From assembly GCF_000597865.1 (NCBI RefSeq), contig NZ_CP007452.1:1123183-1187182 (forward strand): a stretch of DNA of 64,000 bases. The letters are read 5' to 3'. The notes under the pieces were generated by a model. It made no database searches and was not told the origin of the DNA. It worked only from the letters and a program-made list of their open reading frames with translations. The DNA comes from Peptoclostridium acidaminophilum DSM 3953. Lineage in GTDB: Bacteria; Bacillota; Clostridia; Peptostreptococcales; Peptostreptococcaceae. Positions 1 to 7,527 of the stretch are shown here, one piece after another. The position numbers were made by a program, and so were the translations under genes. Numbering within the stretch: position 1 is the stretch's first letter; the number at the start of each line of letters is the position of its first letter.

Positions 1-20
1 CTATGGATGCAAAGGAGTGA
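1..20 (+). CDS. Possible 3' end of an upstream tail gene (partial)
   Basis: Reading from base 3 gives five sense codons (MDAKE) and then TGA at 18-20, just before the ribosome binding site of the next gene. In PBSX-like tail operons the gene before the DUF2577 gene is usually an XkdQ-like baseplate protein, so this may be its end. Only the stop codon and its position support this; nothing in the residues identifies it. Confidence 0.25.
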
Positions 21-24
21 TAAC

Positions 25-450
25 TTGGACAAGAATCCATATTCGCGCCTAGTGGCGCTGGTTAGGGAGCAATCAGAGAAAGGCAATCCGCCTCCGATAC
101 GTCTTGGCATCATATCCTTTGCATCAGAGCAGCCTTTTGATATAAGGGTTAAACTGGACGACATTGAAGTGGATAAGGATAATTTGCTCATCTCGGAACA
201 CTTGATACAAGGATATAGTAAAAGGCTTGAGAAAATAAGTGTAACAAGCAATACTGGAACTGCAACACTTAAGCTGTCAGAGCCACAGACATATGAAGTT
301 AAAAGTGTTGATATTGACTTTGCAAATGATGGTAGTGGCGAAATAACATACAAGACGGACCTGCAGCAAGGCGATATTGTTGCAGTAATTCCTACCCATG
401 ACAGGCAGACATATATTGTCCTATGCAAGGTGGTGAGCTTAAATGGCTGA
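25..450 (+). CDS. Phage baseplate/tail protein, DUF2577 (XkdR-like)
   Basis: A 141-residue protein of the DUF2577 family, found in the baseplate gene run of PBSX-like defective phages and clostridial prophages. The N-terminus (MDKNPYSRLVALVREQ) is typical of the family. The TTG at 25 is chosen because AGGAGTG lies 6-8 bases upstream; the in-frame ATG at 7 would put that ribosome site inside the gene. Its end overlaps the next start by 8 bases, so the two are translationally coupled. The biochemical role is unknown; a structural baseplate role is inferred from the XkdS-XkdT-YmfQ order downstream. Confidence 0.8.
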   Translation: MDKNPYSRLVALVREQSEKGNPPPIRLGIISFASEQPFDIRVKLDDIEVDKDNLLISEHLIQGYSKRLEKISVTSNTGTATLKLSEPQTYEVKSVDIDFANDGSGEITYKTDLQQGDIVAVIPTHDRQTYIVLCKVVSLNG

Positions 451-868
451 TATATTTCCATTTCTTGATGTCTTGGAAACAGAGCAAGGAGTAACCCAAG
501 AGCTTGAAATGTTTAGGGAATACGCATTTGATTTTGAAAATGGAGACTTAATATACCAAGACGGCAAGCCGGTAGTTTTAGAAGGCAGCGAGGCCATGAA
601 GGTTTGGATTAAAAAAGCCTTAATCACAAAGCGTTATAGACATATCATCTACAGCTGGAGCTATGGGAATGAGTTTGAAAATCTTATAGGTTCAACATAT
701 TCCAGAGGAGCTGTCGAATCAGAAGCGAAAAGATATCTTCAAGAGTGTCTTATGAGCAATCCATGGATACTTGCAATAAGAGATGTCGAAGCAACATTTC
801 AGGACGCCATGCTAAGTGTGACAGCTGCAATTGATACTGTGTATGGGGAGGTGAAAATCAGTGTATGA
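443..868 (+). CDS. xkdS: Phage baseplate protein, DUF2634 (XkdS / gp25-like)
   Basis: A 141-residue protein matching DUF2634/XkdS, the gp25-like baseplate wedge component of contractile tails. The family pattern shows as an N-terminal MADIFPF, a central segment about inserting and tilting (ALITKRYRHIIYSW, around residues 59-72), and a C-terminal region with alternating strands. The ATG at 443 lies inside the last codons of the DUF2577 gene and is preceded by GGTGGTGAG. Its own end overlaps the baseplate J gene by 8 bases. The order DUF2577-XkdS-XkdT is diagnostic of a myovirus-type baseplate module. Confidence 0.85.
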   Translation: MADIFPFLDVLETEQGVTQELEMFREYAFDFENGDLIYQDGKPVVLEGSEAMKVWIKKALITKRYRHIIYSWSYGNEFENLIGSTYSRGAVESEAKRYLQECLMSNPWILAIRDVEATFQDAMLSVTAAIDTVYGEVKISV

Positions 869-1901
869 AGACGAAACAGTTGAAATCATATTAAACAGAA
901 TGCTTGCCAGGGTGCCTGATACCATCAATAAAAGCGAGGGATCGCTTATATACGATGCTATAGCTCCGGCAGCAGTAGAGCTTGCACAAGCTTATTTGGA
1001 GCTTGAAGCGGTCAGCAGGAGCTTTGCGTTGGATACTGCTTCCGGAGATGCCTTGACGGAGCTGTGCTATCAAAATGGTACATTCAGAAAAAGTGCCAAA
1101 AGGGCAGTAAGAAAAGGCGTGTTCAATGTTGCGGTTACGATAGGTACAAAATTTATCGGTGGTAATAATATATACGTAGTGCTCAAGAATATAACTGGCT
1201 TTGAATACGAACTTGAATGCGAAGATGCAGGGGAAATTGGCAATTCATATATTGGCAGCATCACTCCAGTTGAATATATTGAAGGGCTAACAAGCGCAAT
1301 GCTTACGTCAGTGCTTATCCCAGGAGCCGAAGAAGAGACAGACGACCAACTAAGGGAAAGACATAGACAAAAGATAACAAGTCCTCCGCAGGATGGCAAT
1401 GTGGCGCAGTACAAAGCATGGGCCGAAGCCAATGAAAATATTGGTGTGGCAAAAGTATTCCCACTATGGAATGGCGGGAACACTGTAAAAGTGGCAATAA
1501 CAAACCGTTTGTACCAAGTCGCTGAAGCATCACTTGTCAGTGAGTTTCAAAATTACTTAGACCCAGGCAGTGCAGGTCTTGGTAATGGAGTTGCTCCTAT
1601 AGGCACAAAGGTTACGGTGACAGGCGGGACAGCCAAGAACATTGACGTGGTTGGCAATATAATTCTAACTGAGGGATACACTGAGCCTGAGGGTGTAGCC
1701 GACATCATACGTGATTACTTTGCGAGCATAACGTTTGTTAAGGATAGCGTGAACTACATCAGAGTGGCCTCAGCTGTAATTGATGCACCCAGCATAGCGA
1801 GTCTTAGCAATTTCACCGTCAATGGAGGAACTGTTGATGTTCCGTTGGTAGGCGAAGAGATCCCAGTACTCAATAGCTTAAGTCTTACGGTGGTGAGCTA
1901 G
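861..1901 (+). CDS. xkdT: Baseplate J/gp47 family protein (XkdT)
   Basis: A 346-residue baseplate J-like protein, the wedge component that contacts XkdS in contractile phage tails. Family signs are the N-terminal 'NRMLARVPDTINKSEGSLIYDA' region (around residues 10-30), the 'SGDALTELCYQNG' segment near residue 60, and the 'ETDDQLRERHRQKI' helix near residue 155 that precedes the conserved 'GNVAQYKAWA' segment. The GTG at 861 follows GGGGAGGTG and overlaps the end of XkdS. The stop codon abuts the next start directly. Length and order are normal for Firmicute prophages. Confidence 0.9.
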   Translation: MYEDETVEIILNRMLARVPDTINKSEGSLIYDAIAPAAVELAQAYLELEAVSRSFALDTASGDALTELCYQNGTFRKSAKRAVRKGVFNVAVTIGTKFIGGNNIYVVLKNITGFEYELECEDAGEIGNSYIGSITPVEYIEGLTSAMLTSVLIPGAEEETDDQLRERHRQKITSPPQDGNVAQYKAWAEANENIGVAKVFPLWNGGNTVKVAITNRLYQVAEASLVSEFQNYLDPGSAGLGNGVAPIGTKVTVTGGTAKNIDVVGNIILTEGYTEPEGVADIIRDYFASITFVKDSVNYIRVASAVIDAPSIASLSNFTVNGGTVDVPLVGEEIPVLNSLSLTVVS

Positions 1902-2693
1902 ATGATTGATTATATCAAGTATACGGTCAATGAAAAGTCATATTATCTAACCAACAATGGCGACGGAACATGGAGCAAGGAGCTTAACGCGCCGGATGTC
2001 AGCGGGCTATACAATATGTTACTTGAAATAAGCGAGAACGGTATCAAGACGCATATCGACAGCAGCGACCCAAGATATTATCTTTACCTTAATGTCATTA
2101 ATGAAGTCGAAAGAAGAGTTGATCTAATAAAATATTTGCCCAATTTCCTGCAGAATGTTTCGAACTTCAAATCTATTTTTGACACTGAAAACATTGAGTT
2201 GGACAATCTATATGGCAGGATTAAAGAAATTGCTCTTGATGCTTTCATCCGGACAGCAAGTATAGACCGCATCACAAGGCTGGAAACATTCTTGGGTTTC
2301 AAGGGCATTGGCACACTAGAGCAAAGGAGGCTCTACCTGCTGGCTCTTACGAAGAAGGAGAACAAGCTCAACGAAGCTCTGATAAAAGAGATTGTTCGCA
2401 CCATAACAGGCAGTGACTGCGAAATTATATTCTGGGGAGAATCCGAGACGGGGAATCCCCAACGAGGCACAAGCTTGCTGCAGGTGAAAGTATTCAGCCC
2501 TGATGGTGAAATAGACTACAGGTATGCTGACATACAGCGCATCTTGAAACCTCTTACGCCAGCTCATGTGACGCTTGTTGTCATGAAATACTTTGCAACA
2601 TGGGAGGATGTAAAAAGCAACTACGCAAGCTGGAATACAATATATGCTATGCAGGATTGGAACGAGCTGAAGAATTACATCCCGCCGCAGTAG
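1902..2693 (+). CDS. Phage tail protein, DUF2313 (YmfQ/XkdU-like) with C-terminal W-repeats
   Basis: A 263-residue protein. Residues about 70-230 match the DUF2313/YmfQ family, which sits at the end of the baseplate run in myovirus-like prophages ('YLPNFLQNVSNF', 'DNLYGRIKEIALDAFI', 'LTKKENK', 'LTPAHVTLVV'). About 65 residues at the N-terminus look like an added domain. The last 30 residues carry three copies of a roughly 10-residue tryptophan repeat (TWEDVK, SWNTIY, DWNELK), which recurs in the next small gene. The ATG follows the XkdT stop codon immediately. The structural role is inferred from order. Confidence 0.85.
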   Translation: MIDYIKYTVNEKSYYLTNNGDGTWSKELNAPDVSGLYNMLLEISENGIKTHIDSSDPRYYLYLNVINEVERRVDLIKYLPNFLQNVSNFKSIFDTENIELDNLYGRIKEIALDAFIRTASIDRITRLETFLGFKGIGTLEQRRLYLLALTKKENKLNEALIKEIVRTITGSDCEIIFWGESETGNPQRGTSLLQVKVFSPDGEIDYRYADIQRILKPLTPAHVTLVVMKYFATWEDVKSNYASWNTIYAMQDWNELKNYIPPQ

Positions 2694-2702
2694 AGGTGAG
2701 CT

Positions 2703-2876
2703 ATGATTAAAATAATTAACGTGCAGCTAAGTCCAAACGTGGCCACAGTAGGGCAAAGCGTAAAGGTTGAAGTAGAGGTAACTGAAAACACATGGGCTTA
2801 TGTAAAAAGCAGTTTTGCCGACTGGAACGAAATCAAGACCACAAAGCAAGACTGGAACGCAATTAAAACCATATAG
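2703..2876 (+). CDS. Small phage tail-repeat protein (57 aa)
   Basis: A 57-residue gene with its own ribosome site (GAGGTGAGCT) 9 bases after the preceding stop. The first half (IINVQLSPNVATVGQSVKVEVEV) is a short beta-strand module resembling the C-terminus of the Ig-like gene downstream. The second half repeats a tryptophan motif with a period of about 10 residues (TWAYVK, DWNEIK, DWNAIK), as in the C-terminus of the gene upstream. It looks like a stand-alone copy of a tail-tip repeat module. No function can be assigned beyond probable tail association. Confidence 0.65.
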   Translation: MIKIINVQLSPNVATVGQSVKVEVEVTENTWAYVKSSFADWNEIKTTKQDWNAIKTI

Positions 2877-2891
2877 AAACGGAGGGAGAAT

Positions 2892-3818
2892 ATGGCCGTT
2901 GATACAATTAAAGTGCTGATTAATGGAACCTGGACTACGCTGACCAAGAATGTGAGTACAGGAAAGTATGAAGGCACTATAGCAGCACCTAATATAACAA
3001 GCTACAACGTCAATGGAGGGCATTACTATCCAGTGACAGTGGAAGCCAAGGACCTAGCCGGGAACGTAACGACAAAGGACGATACAGACGCAACACTTGG
3101 AGCAAGCTGCAAGCTCTATGTAAAAGAAGTAACAAAGCCTACTATTTCGATAAGTTCTCCAGCTTCAGGTGCATATGTAATAAACAACAAGCAGCCAATA
3201 GTATTCAGTCTCAGGGACGAAGCTAATGGATCCGGCGTCAAGATAAGCTCATTGAGTCTGAAAATAGACTCGACAACATTCACAAATACGAGCCCCGGGA
3301 TGAGCATAACAGCAGTTTCAGGTGGCTATGATGTTACCTATACACCTCAGACAGCTCTTTCGGATGGAGCACATACGATAACATTAAATGTCCAGGACAA
3401 TGACGGCAACGCCGCAACTCAGGTTTCAAGGTCGTACACTGTCGATACAGTACCGCCAACGCTCAACATATCGAACCCTGCAACTGATACAGTCTATGTC
3501 AACAATGCTGCTTTCAGCATAGCTGGAACCACAAATGATGCAACATCGAGTCCGGTGACAGTGACGGTGAAAAAAGGCGGAGTTGACCAGGGAGCCGTGA
3601 CAGTCAATGGCGATGGCAGCTTCAGCAAAGCCATAACGCTGACGGAAGGAACAAACGCCATAGTAGTAAGAGCTACTGATGCTGCAGGAAAGTACACAGA
3701 GGTATCAAGGACAATCGTACTCGACACTGTTGCACCTGTAATCACAAGCATTACGATAGCACCAAACCCAGTGAATGTCGGCAACAGCTACGTAATCACT
3801 GTTGAAGCGACTGACTAA
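2892..3818 (+). CDS. Phage tail/adhesin protein with Ig-like repeats
   Basis: A 308-residue all-beta protein with no signal peptide. Three repeat-like domains of about 90 residues can be seen, separated by the bacterial Ig-like linker pattern 'YTVDTVPPTLNI' / 'IVLDTVAPVITS' near residues 185 and 275. The family decorates phage tails or binds cell-surface sugars. The C-terminus ends abruptly in a module (ITIAPNPVNVGNSYVITVEATD, broken here for reference) similar to the start of the 57-residue gene upstream. The ATG has a GGAGGGAG site. The next gene starts 11 bases after the stop. Confidence 0.7.
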   Translation: MAVDTIKVLINGTWTTLTKNVSTGKYEGTIAAPNITSYNVNGGHYYPVTVEAKDLAGNVTTKDDTDATLGASCKLYVKEVTKPTISISSPASGAYVINNKQPIVFSLRDEANGSGVKISSLSLKIDSTTFTNTSPGMSITAVSGGYDVTYTPQTALSDGAHTITLNVQDNDGNAATQVSRSYTVDTVPPTLNISNPATDTVYVNNAAFSIAGTTNDATSSPVTVTVKKGGVDQGAVTVNGDGSFSKAITLTEGTNAIVVRATDAAGKYTEVSRTIVLDTVAPVITSITIAPNPVNVGNSYVITVEATD

Positions 3819-3829
3819 GGAGGGATAAC

Positions 3830-4750
3830 ATGCAGACAACAACTAATTATGCTATGAAGAAAATAGATCTTACTGACAGCCCACCGGACATCACGGCGCT
3901 CAATGGCAACTTCGACACAATAGACGAAGAGCTCAAGAATCATGATGATTTAATAGCAAATATGCCTAAATATCAAACAGCCGGTGGAACAGCAACGGCA
4001 ATCATACTTACAGACTTTTCCTTAGTGGATGGATTTTCAAAAAATTTCATTATTAACACTAGCAATAATGGAGTTGCAACAACAATAAACGGAAAGCCTC
4101 TATATAAGCCTGGTACAACAGCTGCTCCTAAACTAACTGCCGGTAAAGCGGCTACGGTATGGTACAACGCTGCAGGCGATTGTTTTTTTATCAAAGCTAG
4201 CGCAGAAGGAGATGCTGTCGTTGGAGATGTGCTAGCAGGAAAGATTTTCAGCAACGACGATGACACAGGTCTTGTGGGAACGCTGTCGCTGACAGGGAAC
4301 GCGACAGCCGCCCAAGTAAAAAGCGGATATACGTTCTATAATACAGATGCAAAGACCAAGCTGACAGGAACAAACACAGACAAGAAATTCGCGTCAGGAA
4401 CGGGTACTGTTTCATCTGGTTTACTCGAATTTACACTTACAAACGGAACGGCAACGTATTCGTCATATTATGTTGAGGTTACAGGTTTGAGCTTTTTACC
4501 GTCAACAATAGTCATAATTGCCGATTCTGGAAGTTCGGAAGAAAATGTCACGGTTTTCAGGGCGTCGGGGGCAACGGTATCAAATTCAGCTTTTTTTGCA
4601 AGATATTCGGCGTCCGGCTTATACACGGACAAGAAAACAGCCATAGCAAAAGGAAAGACAGCGCCAGCCTATGTAACGTCCAGCGGATTTTTATTGCCTT
4701 TGATGTGGGCACTAAGTGGATCCACTTTCAGTTGGTACGCCGTCGAATAA
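3830..4750 (+). CDS. Phage tail fibre-like protein
   Basis: A 306-residue protein. Residues 1-45 resemble the tail-fibre N-terminus that attaches to the baseplate (TNYAMKKIDLTDSPPDI, then 'FDTIDEELKNHD'). Near residue 140 it has the 'VLAGKIFSNDDDTGLVGT' element seen repeatedly in clostridial tail fibres, followed by a Thr/Ser/Gly-rich beta-structured C-terminus that probably forms the receptor-binding tip. The ATG at 3830 follows AAGGAGGG. Its place after the Ig-like protein and before small tail-associated genes fits a host-recognition module. No enzymatic motif is seen. Confidence 0.7.
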   Translation: MQTTTNYAMKKIDLTDSPPDITALNGNFDTIDEELKNHDDLIANMPKYQTAGGTATAIILTDFSLVDGFSKNFIINTSNNGVATTINGKPLYKPGTTAAPKLTAGKAATVWYNAAGDCFFIKASAEGDAVVGDVLAGKIFSNDDDTGLVGTLSLTGNATAAQVKSGYTFYNTDAKTKLTGTNTDKKFASGTGTVSSGLLEFTLTNGTATYSSYYVEVTGLSFLPSTIVIIADSGSSEENVTVFRASGATVSNSAFFARYSASGLYTDKKTAIAKGKTAPAYVTSSGFLLPLMWALSGSTFSWYAVE

Positions 4751-4766
4751 AAAAAGGAGGCCGAAA

Positions 4767-5141
4767 ATGCAACATATAGGGAGGAAAATATATTACGACA
4801 AGGCAACGGGAAATATAATACTCGACACGGGCGAGAGAACAGGATCAGTCATTTCAACTACGATAGATCAGGATGTCACATCCTATGTGACACTTTCATC
4901 AAGGAACAGAGATTCATTCGATGTTATTGAATTAGAGTATGGTGAGTACGTCAATGATTTTATGTCATGTAATGGATACAGAGTCAATCCAGAAACCAAG
5001 GCTATAGAATTTTCATACCAAGACCCTGACACACCGGAGACTCCTCCCGTGTATCAGCAACCGCTGAGCGAACAAATGGCAGAGCTTAAAGCAAGGCAGT
5101 CTGCAACAGAAATCGCAATCGCGCAAATGCTCGGAATGTAG
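4767..5141 (+). CDS. Phage hypothetical protein near tail fibre
   Basis: A 124-residue protein. The ATG at 4767 is chosen because AAAGGAGG ends 6 bases upstream; an in-frame ATG 51 bases earlier would overlap the fibre gene and lacks such a site. The N-terminus reads MQHIGRKIYYDKATGNIIL, a short beta-rich head also seen in proteins next to tail fibres in Firmicute prophages. The C-terminal 35 residues are a predicted helix (SEQMAELKARQSATEIAIAQ) like those in XkdW-type fibre accessory proteins. The function is unknown; an accessory or chaperone role for the fibre is possible. Confidence 0.65.
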   Translation: MQHIGRKIYYDKATGNIILDTGERTGSVISTTIDQDVTSYVTLSSRNRDSFDVIELEYGEYVNDFMSCNGYRVNPETKAIEFSYQDPDTPETPPVYQQPLSEQMAELKARQSATEIAIAQMLGM

Positions 5142-5152
5142 GAGGTGATAAA

Positions 5153-5320
5153 ATGCCCGCATGGAAAAAGATTATATTTGTGAATGCGATTAAAGCTAGG
5201 ATGGAGCAAGAAAACAGAGTGGCGGAGGACATAGTCGATGAATATACAAAGCTGTCTGAACCAGAGAAAACCGAGATACTAGCAGAAATCAATATTTTAG
5301 AGGATACTATTGCACAATAA
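5153..5320 (+). CDS. Small phage protein (55 aa), tail-module end
   Basis: A 55-residue, mostly helical protein with a strong ribosome site (TAGGAGGTGATAAA) and an ATG at 5153. The pattern 'AIKARMEQEN...DIVDEYTKLSEPEK' is common among small proteins that follow tail-fibre genes in clostridial phages. The family has no known activity. A terminator hairpin follows at once, so this gene ends one transcription unit of the tail module. Confidence 0.65.
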   Translation: MPAWKKIIFVNAIKARMEQENRVAEDIVDEYTKLSEPEKTEILAEINILEDTIAQ

Positions 5321-5325
5321 CTCAG

Positions 5326-5345
5326 GGAGCCGAAAGGCTCCTTTT
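5326..5345 (+). terminator. Rho-independent terminator after small tail gene
   Basis: A GGAGCC / GGCTCC stem with a GAAA loop is followed by TTTT, six bases after the stop of the 55-residue gene. The stem is short but GC-rich. It may attenuate rather than end transcription, because the next gene on the same strand begins only 18 bases later. Confidence 0.7.
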
Positions 5346-5362
5346 CTATTGGAGGTGAAATT

Positions 5363-6241
5363 GTGGATGTAAGAATTGTACTTGAGAAACTGAACATCAG
5401 CAAATGGCATAAGCAAGGCATCACAGGAAAAGGCACAAAAGTTGCCATCATTGGCTTTGAAGCCGGAGCACATCATAATGGCGCATGGCTAATCAAGCAA
5501 GCAGCTCCTGATGCAGAGGTCCGAGAAATCAACGTAATGAAAGGCGGTATGAGCTTTGAGCAAGCTTTCAAAGAGTGCATAGCCTGGAGGGCAGATGTAG
5601 TATGCTGCAGCCTCAGAAAAAGCACATGGAGTGCAGAGCAAGAAATGCTTTCGAAAACTCTCTATGACCAAGGCTGCATAATGATAGATAGCTCAGACAA
5701 TGAAGGTGACCCTATAGATGCATGGCCAGCGCTGTCTCCATACTGGTTTGTCGTGGGTGCTTATAATGTTAAGTGGAATGAAGCAGAAGGCTACAGTTCA
5801 TACGGCCCTAAGCTGGACTTCCTTGGATACACAAGCCTGGATTGCCCAAACAAATATGGCAACATGGTTCCTATCACTCACACATCTGGAGCTACGCAGA
5901 TACCTTCAGGGATGGCCGCACTTCTCAAAGAGTCGCACAACATCACACCGGACGGCTTCAAGGAGTTTATATCGGAAAACAGCAGGGACATAGGGACAGC
6001 AGGAAAAGATGAGAAGAACGGATGGGGGTTATTGATGATGCCAGAAAAAGTATATGCGAATAAAATCGAACTGACTATAGGAAAGCAAATGGCGACGGTC
6101 AACAGCAAGACGGTAACTCTTGATGCGCCTCCATTAATATTGAATGACAGGACCATGGTGCCTATTCGCTTCGTAGCTGAGGCTCTTGGATGTAAAGTTG
6201 GTTGGGACGAAACAACACAGAAAGTCACTATAGAAAAATAG
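5363..6241 (+). CDS. Subtilase-fold (S8-like) protein fused to copper amine oxidase N-terminal-type domain
   Basis: A 292-residue protein with a GTG start after GGAGGTG. Residues about 15-205 follow the subtilisin (S8) fold. GKGTKVAIIGFEAGAHHN stands where the Asp motif should be, HHNGAWL matches the His motif, DSSDNEGD matches the oxyanion Asn motif, and HTSGATQIPSGMAALL matches the Ser motif. The first-motif Asp is replaced (IIGFE for the usual IIDTG), so the triad looks incomplete although His, Asn and Ser are plausible. Residues 232-292 are a copper amine oxidase N-terminal-like (stalk) domain (LNDRTMVPIRFVAEALG), which often binds cell walls or other proteins. There is no signal peptide. 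It lies between tail and lysis genes, so a tail-associated structural or processing role is inferred. Confidence 0.7.
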   Translation: MDVRIVLEKLNISKWHKQGITGKGTKVAIIGFEAGAHHNGAWLIKQAAPDAEVREINVMKGGMSFEQAFKECIAWRADVVCCSLRKSTWSAEQEMLSKTLYDQGCIMIDSSDNEGDPIDAWPALSPYWFVVGAYNVKWNEAEGYSSYGPKLDFLGYTSLDCPNKYGNMVPITHTSGATQIPSGMAALLKESHNITPDGFKEFISENSRDIGTAGKDEKNGWGLLMMPEKVYANKIELTIGKQMATVNSKTVTLDAPPLILNDRTMVPIRFVAEALGCKVGWDETTQKVTIEK

Positions 6242-6257
6242 GGGAGGGGTACATAGT

Positions 6258-6533
6258 ATGGAGTCAAAAATATTTGAAATGGCAACTCAACAAGGGCTTA
6301 CAGCTGTACTATTTGTTGTTTTACTATGGCATACACTCAAGACGTCAAATGAGCGAGAATTGCGACTACAGCGAGTTATTGATAATAACCAAATAGTAAT
6401 CGACAACAACCAGAAAATTATGGCTGATATGGTCTCAAGACTCGATAAGTTAGACTCTATAGAAGATGCTGTCGATGAAATCAAAACCACATTGACAGTT
6501 GCCACTACAACAGCAGCTACTAGATTACCGTAG
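6258..6533 (+). CDS. BhlA/UviB family holin-like protein
   Basis: A 91-residue protein with one N-terminal membrane segment (LTAVLFVVLLWHTL, around residues 14-27) and a charged, coiled-coil-like tail (repeated VIDNNQ then KLDSIEDAVDEIK). This is the layout of the BhlA/UviB family of small holin-like or bacteriocin-release proteins encoded beside phage amidases. The ATG at 6258 follows GGGGAGGGG. It directly precedes the amidase and is probably part of the lysis cassette. Confidence 0.8.
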   Translation: MESKIFEMATQQGLTAVLFVVLLWHTLKTSNERELRLQRVIDNNQIVIDNNQKIMADMVSRLDKLDSIEDAVDEIKTTLTVATTTAATRLP

Positions 6534-6956
6534 GAGGCGTTTGAATATGAACTACATAATAGATCATATACCAAAATCTAAATCTAAAAGGCCGGGGACG
6601 AAAATGTCCCCGCTTTACATCACCATTCATAATACCGGTAATCCGAAATCGACCGCCAGAAACGAGAGGAACTACCTGACGAATCCCAATAACACTGGGT
6701 CGGCTTCCTTTCACATTGTAGTAGATGAAAAAGAAATTATCGAAGCAATACCACTCGATGAAGTTGCATATCACTCAGGGAACTCTGGCGGAAACAAAAT
6801 GTCAATCGGCATCGAAATATGCGAAAGTGGAAATCAGGCCAAGGTAATCGAAAATGCGACTGAGCTAATAGCAAAAATGCTCTTTGATAGGGACTGGGAG
6901 ACTGGCAGGCTCAAAACTCACAAATATTGGAGTGGTAAAAATTGTCCGAGGCCCTA

Positions 6957-6979
6957 TGTGTTAGCATAGTTGTCATAAA
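6957..6979 (+). repeat. Left terminal inverted repeat of the IS element
   Basis: TGTGTTAGCAT followed by the conserved core AGTTGTCATAAA. The outer 11 bases match the right end only partly (TGT and scattered positions); the inner 12 bases match exactly. Confidence 0.7.
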
Positions 6980-7029
6980 CATCTTTTAAATGTAAAGTAG
7001 TGTTATAACTAAATTTACGGAGGATGATT

Positions 7030-7527
7030 ATGGCTCACTATAGTAAAGAATTTAAAGAATCTATTATAAAAAGAATGATGCCCCCAAACAGCGAAACAAT
7101 AGCTTCGATTGCCAGAGAAACCGGCTTATCGGAAAATACACTGCATATGTGGAAGCGTAAAGCTCGTGCCAACGGATTTGCAGTTACAGCCGGCGAAGAA
7201 GAATCCGAAAAATGGACAACTCAGGACAAATTCCTCATGGTTATTGAAACCGCAGCCTTGAGCGAAATTGAGCTTGCAGAGTATTGCCGAAGCAAAGGGC
7301 TTTTCGTCGAACAAGTGCAAGCTTGGCGTGATGCGTGTATGCAGGCTAACGGAGGCGTTGCGCAGGAAGCCGCAAAGCTGCAGCGTTCCAACAAGGAAAA
7401 AGATAAAGAAATTAAAAAGCTTACATCAGAGCTCAAAAGAAAAGAAGCCGCCCTTGCTGAAACTGCTGCGCTTATAGTTCTTAGAAAAAAGGCCCGAGCG
7501 ATCTGGGGGGAAAACGAGGACGAATGA
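7030..7527 (+). CDS. IS3-like transposase OrfA (helix-turn-helix, coiled coil)
   Basis: A 165-residue DNA-binding subunit. Two helix-turn-helix units can be seen, residues about 5-45 (YSKEFKESIIKRM ... SIARETGLSENTLHMWKRK) and about 60-105 (AEYCRSKGLFVEQVQAWRD), then a Lys/Glu-rich coiled coil (SNKEKDKEIKKLTSELKRKEA) that probably dimerises it. The ATG at 7030 is chosen over 7024 because ACGGAGG then has 6-base spacing. The stop overlaps the OrfB start by ATGA. The known role of such proteins is recognising the IS ends, alone or as part of a frameshift fusion with OrfB. Confidence 0.85.
   Translation: MAHYSKEFKESIIKRMMPPNSETIASIARETGLSENTLHMWKRKARANGFAVTAGEEESEKWTTQDKFLMVIETAALSEIELAEYCRSKGLFVEQVQAWRDACMQANGGVAQEAAKLQRSNKEKDKEIKKLTSELKRKEAALAETAALIVLRKKARAIWGENEDE

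Noticed and set aside
5326-5345. End of the prophage transcription unit at 5345
   Set aside because: The next phage gene starts 18 bases later on the same strand with no clear promoter, so the hairpin probably only reduces read-through.
7524-7527. Programmed frameshift between OrfA and OrfB
   Set aside because: OrfB has its own ATG in an ATGA overlap; no slippery run with a stem could be identified at the junction, so coupling is simpler.
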